Shown here: one piece after another, positions 58,616 to 64,000 of the stretch | Position numbering within the stretch: position 1 is the first letter of the stretch | Layout of the letters: the number at the start of each line of letters is the position of its first letter | DNA from: Klebsiella pneumoniae | Lineage (GTDB): Bacteria > Myxococcota_A > UBA796 > SXON01 | NCBI GenBank assembly: GCA_945861635.1 | Contig: CAMAWH010000017.1 | Coordinates: 18,957-82,956 of the forward strand | Direction of reading: 5' to 3' | DNA: 64,000 nucleotides | Notes under the pieces: generated by a model | What the model was told of the DNA's origin: nothing | Database searches by the model: none | Seen by the model: only the letters and a program-made list of their open reading frames with translations | Made by a program: the position numbers and the translations under genes

Positions 58616-58654
58616 CAAAAAGTAGACGGGCGCCCGGTTTCCCGGGCGCCCGTC
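58616..58654 (-). terminator. Strong intrinsic terminator with a possible alternative pairing
   Basis: On the minus strand GACGGGCGCCCGG pairs with CCGGGCGCCCGTC over 13 bp around a GAAA loop, followed by TAC and TTTTT. It would end transcripts of the hydrolase gene. A second copy of GCGCCCGTC follows the T-tract (plus-strand 58608-58616) and could pair with the same 5' arm. The rest of the 237-base gap (58655-58815) holds no feature I can support. Confidence 0.75.
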
Positions 58655-58815
58655 GCGATGAGGAGGGCGGGGTACTCGCCTCGCTCCGGCCGTCGCGTCT
58701 CCGGTAGCACCGCATGCAGAACCCGTGCCAACGTGGTCGGACCCATCGTTCTAGTCGATGAACACGCACTTCTATGCGCGACGACCGAACGCCCTCCCTC
58801 CCCCACCCTGTCGAA

Positions 58816-59589
58816 TCACGACACGGATGTCACGGCATCCTGAGCTGCGGACGTTTCCGCCACCACCTCAGCGAGCAGGTCCGCCAACGCCCACGGCCGC
58901 TCCTCGGGATGAAAGTGCTGCCCCCCGGCGACCGATCGATGCCGCCCCGCAGGTGATTTTGAAATCGCATAGTCCGCCTCATACGATGGATATGCCGGAT
59001 CGCCGTCTCCCCAGATCGTCCAGAGTCGGCTTGCGATGAAACGCGGGTCCGGAAGGGGCCCGGCAAGGCTGGCAAGGTACGCCGCAAGCGCCGTGCGTCG
59101 CGCCGGATCCGCAACGAGCGGTCCAGCGAGTGCGGCAGTGGTGTCGCGGTCCATGACGTAGGGGTTGACGACAGCCCGCCGCAGGCCCGCCGACGACCGG
59201 AGCCACCGAAGCCATATTTCTGGTCGAAGCAAGGTTTCTGAGAATCCCGGCACGCGCGCAAGACGCGCCACCAGCGCCGTGATCGGATCGAGGCGCGTCA
59301 CCGGACCGTTGGAAAGAATCACGGCGTCGAACACGCCACCTTCAGCGGCGGCCAGGACCGCTGGAATCGCGAGTCCGTGCGCAAAAATCGTCACCCGGGC
59401 TCCCCGCGCCGCCTCCGCAAGTGCGCGTCCACGCTCCTGCCACCCGTCTTTCGGGCAGGAAGCATCCAGCAAGTCCACCGCACGCCCGTGGCCAAGGCGC
59501 GCAAGGACCGCGTGAAATAACGCCGGTCCCGCGGGCGGTCCGGCAACGAGCCAGAGCTCACGAGGAGGCGAAGTGGAGGTTCGGGGCAC
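58816..59589 (-). CDS. Alpha/beta-hydrolase-fold protein lacking the nucleophile
   Basis: A 257-residue protein with the outline of an alpha/beta hydrolase: WLVAGPPAGP near the start (oxyanion loop region), an expected nucleophile elbow reading FAHGLAIPAV, a helical cap, TIWGDGDPAYPS (the acid-bearing loop) and VAGGQHFHPEE with a His. The GxSxG nucleophile motif is replaced by AHGLA, so Ser is missing. It may be a non-catalytic relative or use another residue. It is divergent from pyrC and separated from the FAD oxidase gene by a strong terminator. Confidence 0.62.
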   Translation of the reverse strand: MPRTSTSPPRELWLVAGPPAGPALFHAVLARLGHGRAVDLLDASCPKDGWQERGRALAEAARGARVTIFAHGLAIPAVLAAAEGGVFDAVILSNGPVTRLDPITALVARLARVPGFSETLLRPEIWLRWLRSSAGLRRAVVNPYVMDRDTTAALAGPLVADPARRTALAAYLASLAGPLPDPRFIASRLWTIWGDGDPAYPSYEADYAISKSPAGRHRSVAGGQHFHPEERPWALADLLAEVVAETSAAQDAVTSVS

Positions 59590-59648
59590 GGGAGTGGCTC
59601 GCTTGGCAGGCGAGGATAGAGGGGCCGGTCCAATCGCCGAGGCGCGCC

Positions 59649-60959
59649 TTGTATGACCTGATCCTTGAGGACGCCACCATCATCAGCGGCGCACGACGTC
59701 AGGTGGCCGACATATGCGTGGAGGACGGTCGAATTGCGTACGTAGGCGCGCGCCCAGCCGGCACATCTCGAAAAAAGGTTAGCGCGATCGGCAAGTTTGT
59801 CATCCCCGGGCTCATTGACACCCATGTCCACTTCCGCTCACCTGGCCACCCCCACAAAGAAGACTGGTGCAGCGGATCGCGCGCTGCAGTCTCCGGAGGT
59901 GTCACGACGGTATGCGACATGCCGAACACGGACCCGCCGACGCTGACACGGGTGGAGTGGGATGAAAAGCGCGGGCTGGCAGCGGAAAATTCCCGCACCA
60001 ACTTCGGACTTTGGGTCGGCGCCGCTGCGACAAATCTGGACGACGTGCGCGCCTTGACCGACAGCGGCGACGCCTGCGGCATCAAGGTGTTCATGGGCGC
60101 CTCGACGGGCCCCCTGCTCGTCGATGACGCCACGCTCGTCCGCTATTTTGAGCAGACCACCGCGTTGCTCGGCGTGCATGCGGAGGATGAGACCGTCCTC
60201 GCGCAATACCGTGCCAATTTTCGCGATCAGGTTGCGCCTGCACACAACAAGGTCCGCCCAGCCGAAGCCGCCGTTACGGCGATCCGCCGCCTCATCGACC
60301 TGGTCCGGGCCCACCCACGGCCGACCCACATCTGCCACATCTCGACGGGGGAGGAGCTGGAGCTCCTCGACAGCGTTCGCGGCGAATTGCCGCTCACGAC
60401 AGAGGTGGCGCCGCACCACCTCTTTCTGTCCACCGATACGGAACTCGGCAACTTTGGCAAATGTAATCCGCCGATCCGGCCCGAAGTCGATCGCCGCGCA
60501 CTCTGGACGGCCGTGAAACGCGGCCAGATCGACACCATCGGCAGCGACCACGCGCCCCATACCCGCGAGGAGAAGCAGCGCCCCTACTGGGACGCGCCAG
60601 CGGGCATTCCAGGGGTTGAAACAACGTTTTCGCTGCTGCAGCTTGCGATTCGCCAAGGGCGAATCTCGCTCGAGCGATTGGTTCAAATGTGCTGCGAAAC
60701 CCCCGCGCAAATCTTCGGATTCCCGACGAAAGGGCACGTCCGTCCAGGGTTTGACGCGGATTTGCTGCTGTTCGGCGAAGCTGAACTGGTGAAATTCACC
60801 GCGGAGAGCCTGCTCACGCGCGTCGGCTGGAGCCCATTCACCGGGCAGAAGCTCGGACCGAAGCCTGAGCAGGTGTACGTGATGGGGCGGCTCGTTGCGC
60901 AGCGGGGCGTCATCGTCGATGACGACGGTCGCGGCATGCTGGTTCGCCCCGTCCGCTGA
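59649..60959 (+). CDS. pyrC: Dihydroorotase
   Basis: PyrC closes N-carbamoyl-aspartate to dihydroorotate in pyrimidine synthesis. The 436-residue amidohydrolase has DTHVHFRSPGHPHKEDW (first metal His pair), GGVTTVCDMPNTDPP, the metal-bridging Lys in GIKVFMGAS, HICHISTGEE, EVAPHHLFL and the TIGSDHAPHTREEK Asp block, so it is an active-looking class I enzyme. Allantoinases are close relatives but the PNT and APHHL motifs favour dihydroorotase. The likely start is TTG at 59649 with GAGG six bases before; the frame continues upstream without similarity. Confidence 0.9.
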   Translation: MYDLILEDATIISGARRQVADICVEDGRIAYVGARPAGTSRKKVSAIGKFVIPGLIDTHVHFRSPGHPHKEDWCSGSRAAVSGGVTTVCDMPNTDPPTLTRVEWDEKRGLAAENSRTNFGLWVGAAATNLDDVRALTDSGDACGIKVFMGASTGPLLVDDATLVRYFEQTTALLGVHAEDETVLAQYRANFRDQVAPAHNKVRPAEAAVTAIRRLIDLVRAHPRPTHICHISTGEELELLDSVRGELPLTTEVAPHHLFLSTDTELGNFGKCNPPIRPEVDRRALWTAVKRGQIDTIGSDHAPHTREEKQRPYWDAPAGIPGVETTFSLLQLAIRQGRISLERLVQMCCETPAQIFGFPTKGHVRPGFDADLLLFGEAELVKFTAESLLTRVGWSPFTGQKLGPKPEQVYVMGRLVAQRGVIVDDDGRGMLVRPVR

Positions 60960-60980
60960 CGATCATTCCGGGGGCGAAGT

Positions 60981-61008
60981 TGCGCGGGAGAGTTTCCCCT
61001 CCCGCGCA
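60981..61008. terminator. Bidirectional hairpin between pyrC and recA
   Basis: TGCGCGGGAG and CTCCCGCGCA form a 10-bp stem around an eight-base loop in the 118-base gap between the two converging genes. No long T-tract follows on either strand. It is the only strong structure in the gap. Confidence 0.5.
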
Positions 61009-61077
61009 CGCCGTCGTCGCGCAGCGGCCGGCCCGGTCGCCACCTTCCGGAAATCGCGCCACAACGGCGTTCGTTGC

Positions 61078-62088
61078 TCAGGCTTCGGCCTCTGTGTAGG
61101 CCACCCGGTCGACGTCCAAAGAGCGGCGCACCCGCTCCGCAACCGTCGGATTGGCGTCCATGAACGCAACCGCATTGTCTCGCCCATTGCCGAGGCGGAG
61201 ATCGCCGAGCGAGTACCAGGATCCGGACCTCTCGATCGTGCCCGCCGCCTCCGCGAGATCGACCAACTCTGCCGTGCGGTGGATTCCACGCCCATAGATG
61301 ATGTCGAACTTCACCTCGCGCAGCGGCGGGGCGAGTTTGTTTTTCGCGACGCGGACCCGCGTCAGACTCCCGATGGCTTCCTCTCCCTTCTTGAGCGCGC
61401 TGACCCTGCGGATATCCAAGCGAACTGAGGCGTAGTATTTCAGGGCATTTCCGCCCGTCGTCACCTCACTCGGTCCGAATGTGACGCCGATTTTCTGGCG
61501 GAGCTGATTGATGAAAATCAACGTCGTGTTGGACCGCGAAACCGCCGTCGTCAATTTGCGCATCGCCTTCGACATCATCCGCGCGTGCAAGCCCATTTGT
61601 GCGTCGGACATTCCTCCCTCGATTTCGTCCCGTGGAACGAGCGCCGCAACGGAGTCCACGACGATCATGTCCACCGCGCTCGAGCGCACCAACGCTTCAA
61701 CGATGTCCAGCGCCTGCTCGCCGTCATCCGGCTGGGAAAGCACCAACTCGTTCAGGCGGACGCCCAGCGCCTGCGCGTACACCGGGTCGAGCGCGTGCTC
61801 TGCATCGACGAACGCTGCAGTACCTCCAGCGGCTTGCATCTCGGCGATAGCATGGAGCGCAAGCGTCGTCTTGCCGCTGGCCTCGGGTCCGTAGATTTCG
61901 GTAATTCGACCGCGGGGGTAGCCACCGCATCCGAGCGCCAGGTCCAATCCGAGCGATCCCGTGGGCGTGCTTGGCACCGGTTCCGGATCCTTGTCGAGCC
62001 GCATGATGGAGCCGCGCCCATACTGCTTTTCGATGGCCACCAACGCCGCTGTCAGCGCCGCCTTCCGATTGTTGTCTTGCAGTTGCAT
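61078..62088 (-). CDS. recA: Recombinase RecA
   Basis: RecA forms filaments on single-stranded DNA for recombination and SOS activation. The 336-residue protein has the N-terminal helix [16 protein letters not shown], the Walker [22 protein letters not shown], Walker [12 protein letters not shown], and the L2/DNA-contact region [36 protein letters not shown] in successive parts. The C-terminal domain is short, without a long acidic tail. The ATG lies one base after the stop of the small DUF3006-like gene, so it is read as the last gene of the comM operon. No SOS box is evident right before it. Confidence 0.97.
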   Translation of the reverse strand: MQLQDNNRKAALTAALVAIEKQYGRGSIMRLDKDPEPVPSTPTGSLGLDLALGCGGYPRGRITEIYGPEASGKTTLALHAIAEMQAAGGTAAFVDAEHALDPVYAQALGVRLNELVLSQPDDGEQALDIVEALVRSSAVDMIVVDSVAALVPRDEIEGGMSDAQMGLHARMMSKAMRKLTTAVSRSNTTLIFINQLRQKIGVTFGPSEVTTGGNALKYYASVRLDIRRVSALKKGEEAIGSLTRVRVAKNKLAPPLREVKFDIIYGRGIHRTAELVDLAEAAGTIERSGSWYSLGDLRLGNGRDNAVAFMDANPTVAERVRRSLDVDRVAYTEAEA

Positions 62089-62089
62089 T

Positions 62090-62374
62090 TCAGTTGTCCT
62101 CTTTGAGATTCAGGCAGTCAAGCGCCGCAGCAGACCATCCGCGCGGCCAATCGTGCGCGGGCTGGGATGGCCCCTTTCCACGCGCGAAACGGTAAGAAAT
62201 GGGTGGCAAAAGCCGTAACAGCACGGAATCGCCTTCTTCGGCGAGTGACGAAAGGGCGGTGGCCGGCACATCCGACCGGCACCCGCGAGCCCATTCCACG
62301 ACCACCACGTCCGCCTCAACGCGATCAACCACGCCCGCCACGTGGGCGCGGAACAGCAGGATGCCCAGATTCAC
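62090..62374 (-). CDS. Small DUF3006-like protein between comM and recA
   Basis: A 94-residue protein. Residues about 12-57 resemble DUF3006 (a small beta-barrel): [26 protein letters not shown], and [12 protein letters not shown] follow the usual V-D-R-x-E-x-D, DVP and EGD order. The C-terminal 35 residues are basic and Trp-rich. It overlaps comM by four bases and abuts recA, so it would be made with both. Function is unknown; a small DNA- or protein-binding barrel is a guess. Confidence 0.55.
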   Translation of the reverse strand: MNLGILLFRAHVAGVVDRVEADVVVVEWARGCRSDVPATALSSLAEEGDSVLLRLLPPISYRFARGKGPSQPAHDWPRGWSAAALDCLNLKEDN

Positions 62375-63888
62375 GGTTCGCCTGGCATGTCGAGGTCACA
62401 CCGCAGCCCGACCGCCCGGGCGACGTGCCTCGCGTGCACATCGTCCGCACCTTCGAGATCCGCAATCGTTCGAGCCACCTTCAACAATCGCCGTGCAGCG
62501 CGTGCGCTGTGTGCGCCGATTTCCATCTCGTCTTGAAGCAGGGCAAGCGCAGCGTGCGTAGGTGCCGTCATCTCGATCGCGCGGTCCGCCGATATTTCGG
62601 CGTTACACGCGCAGTCTCCCCCCAACCGAAACCGCTGCCGATCCCGGGCCGCTTCAACCCGAGCCCGAACCACCGCGCTCGACTCCGCGGCGGCGCCACG
62701 CAGTACCTCCGCGGGCGGCACGGGCGCGAGCCCGACGCGCATGTCGAAACGATCCATCAGCGGGCCAGACAGCCGGTTGCGGTAATTTTCCCGTGCGGAA
62801 ACTACACACGTGCACGGCCGAGTAGGATGCCCGAGGAAGCCACACGGGCAGGGATTGCTGGCCGCGACCAACATAAATGCGGCAGGCAAAACGACGTGCC
62901 CGCCGCTCCGCGCAATCACGACCCGCCGATCCTCCAGCGGCCCGCGAAGCGCCTCGCGTACCGACCGCGGAAACTCGGCAAACTCGTCCAGAAAAAGGAC
63001 CCCGTTATGCGCCAGACTGACCTCTCCGGGCCGCAAGGAGGCGCCGCCGAGCAGTCCCGCCGCGGAAACGGAATGGTGGGGAGCGCGAAAGGGGCGCACC
63101 TGAATCGCCACGCGTCCGGGCGTCGCCAAGCCAGCGGCGGAGTGAATGCGTGTACACTCCAACATTTCGCGCTCCGTCATTCGGGGCAGAATCGTCGGGA
63201 GGCGCGCGGCCAACATCGTCTTCCCGCAGCCCGGCGGGCCCTCCATCAACAGATTATGTCCTCCGGCGGCTGCAATCTCGAGAGCCACGCGCGCCAACTT
63301 CTGACCGCGCACATCGGAGAAATCCAGAAGGGAGGATGTTGACGATTCCAGCGCCGGCTGACATGCCGGCAGATCCAACTCGCCGTTTAGAAAAGATACT
63401 ACGTCGCGCAAACAGCCCGCGCCGCGAACCTCCAAGCCGGAAACCAGCGAGGCTTCCGCCGCGCACGCGCCTGGCAGAATAATGCCCCGGAAACCCTCAT
63501 CCCGAGCAAGGCAGGCGTAGGCCAGGGCGCCCCGAACCGGCCGCAATTCCGCGCAAAGGCCGAGTTCGCCCACGAGCAAATATTCACGTGAACGCGCGGC
63601 ATCGACGACCCCCGCCTTCGCGAGTATCCCGATTGCGATAGCTAAATCGTACGCCGTCCCATCCTTCGGGAAATCCCCGGGCGAAAGATTCACCACGATT
63701 CTCTGCCGCGGAAACTCAATGTCGCTCTGCTTGAGCGCAGAGCGGACACGCTCCGATGCCTCGCGAACCACGCTGGTCACGCTGCCAATGATCACGACGC
63801 AAGGCAGGCGACGGAGGAAATCGACCTCGACGACCACCGGCACCGCATCCGCACCGACCAACGCCGCTCCGTGTACCAGCCCCGCCAT
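62371..63888 (-). CDS. comM: ComM/YifB-type AAA+ ATPase (Mg-chelatase-like)
   Basis: ComM helicases widen RecA-made joints during natural transformation. The 505-residue protein from ATG 63888 has the N-terminal Lon-like domain (VEVDFLRRLPCVVIIG), the AAA+ core with MEGPPGCGKTMLAARL (Walker A), FRAPHHSVSAAGLLGG, VLFLDEFAEFPRSVREALRGPLE (Walker B and sensor), and an inserted Cys-rich zinc site ASNPCPCGFLGHP with RPCTC, followed by the YRNRLSGPLMDRFDMRV block. This is the standard YifB/ComM layout. It heads the comM-DUF3006-recA operon. Confidence 0.93.
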   Translation of the reverse strand: MAGLVHGAALVGADAVPVVVEVDFLRRLPCVVIIGSVTSVVREASERVRSALKQSDIEFPRQRIVVNLSPGDFPKDGTAYDLAIAIGILAKAGVVDAARSREYLLVGELGLCAELRPVRGALAYACLARDEGFRGIILPGACAAEASLVSGLEVRGAGCLRDVVSFLNGELDLPACQPALESSTSSLLDFSDVRGQKLARVALEIAAAGGHNLLMEGPPGCGKTMLAARLPTILPRMTEREMLECTRIHSAAGLATPGRVAIQVRPFRAPHHSVSAAGLLGGASLRPGEVSLAHNGVLFLDEFAEFPRSVREALRGPLEDRRVVIARSGGHVVLPAAFMLVAASNPCPCGFLGHPTRPCTCVVSARENYRNRLSGPLMDRFDMRVGLAPVPPAEVLRGAAAESSAVVRARVEAARDRQRFRLGGDCACNAEISADRAIEMTAPTHAALALLQDEMEIGAHSARAARRLLKVARTIADLEGADDVHARHVARAVGLRCDLDMPGEP

Positions 63889-64000
63889 GTCCGCTCCTCG
63901 ACGAGCCAACCCTGAGCACGGACCATGCCAACGCCCACGCACGAAAAAGACAGCTTGCTCCGAACGCAGAGCCGATGCCTGACGGAGGTCCCCGACGGAC

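Noticed and set aside
59421..59648. In-frame extension of pyrC upstream of the TTG.
   Set aside because: It overlaps the divergent hydrolase gene and has no similarity to dihydroorotase; the TTG has a good GAGG ribosome site and matches the usual start (YDLILEDA).
63924..64000. Start of a plus-strand gene running off the right edge.
   Set aside because: An ATG opens a frame of about 25 codons to the edge, but it is too short to show any family resemblance or a clear ribosome site.
1..64000. tRNA, rRNA, CRISPR, insertion sequences, prophage.
   Set aside because: No cloverleaf, repeat-spacer array, transposase-like gene or phage gene was seen in reading the gaps and frames; a dedicated search was not possible here.

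Overview
The window is GC-rich, densely packed bacterial chromosome. Overlapping ATGA/TGATG gene junctions are frequent, and GTG and TTG starts are used. The mix of genes points to a Gram-negative, Myxococcota/Deltaproteobacteria-like organism: a MopTalk-type metal-binding lipoprotein, Tad-type pseudopilins, a PASTA-tailed FtsI, a fused YlxR-L7Ae protein, a meso-Dap-type MurE and a Pal/CpoB-like pair. This placement is inferred from gene content, not from phylogeny. I saw no rRNA, tRNA, CRISPR array, insertion sequence or prophage.

Layout. 1-6015: the end of a PhnD-like binding protein, a TusA-like/di-iron fusion, divergent rfbA and rfbB, and a CHASE4-PAS-GGDEF-EAL protein. 6038-11030: a cytochrome c-like lipoprotein, a BtrH/DUF4872 protein, a fluoride channel, a CPA2 antiporter with a cytosolic tail, and an unusual protein with two helix-turn-helix-like units and an AT-hook. 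11070-14343 (minus strand): a short Smg-like protein, dprA, a LysM protein, a SPOR protein and a DUF503 protein. 14344-19721 (minus): the rimP-nusA-ylxR/L7Ae-infB transcription/translation operon, preceded by a promoter and an intrinsic terminator just before rimP. 19756-21326: a CpoB-like and a Pal-like lipoprotein. 21393-30619: mostly surface-glycan genes (GT87-like, LarA-like, a cellulose-synthase-like GT2, a nucleotidyltransferase, GT4, an O-antigen ligase-like protein) with small exported proteins.

30659-46011 (minus) is a near-complete dcw cluster: mraZ-rsmH-ftsL-ftsI-murE-murF-mraY-murD-ftsW-murC-murB-ddl-ftsQ-ftsZ. It lacks murG and ftsA at their usual positions, and its murB product has lost the recognisable FAD and catalytic motifs. 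The mraZ leader carries four 10-bp-spaced repeats that look like a MraZ box. 46312-49776 (plus): smpB, a VKOR-DsbA fusion, prmA, rsmE. 49763-54883 (minus): three Tad-like pilus proteins, a large metal-binding lipoprotein, ribA and an HU gene. 55117-59589 (minus): a diacylglycerol-kinase-like protein, an Fe-S/FAD oxidase pair and a serine-less alpha/beta-hydrolase. 59649-60959: dihydroorotase. 61078-63888 (minus): a comM-DUF3006-recA operon.

How the genes connect. The dcw products carry out peptidoglycan precursor synthesis and division, with the Pal/CpoB-like, SPOR and LysM proteins as probable envelope partners. dprA, comM and recA together suggest the cell can process incoming single-stranded DNA. 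The strongest candidates for follow-up are the MraZ-box repeats, the rimP-nusA leader attenuator, the degenerate MurB, and the two-HTH/AT-hook protein.
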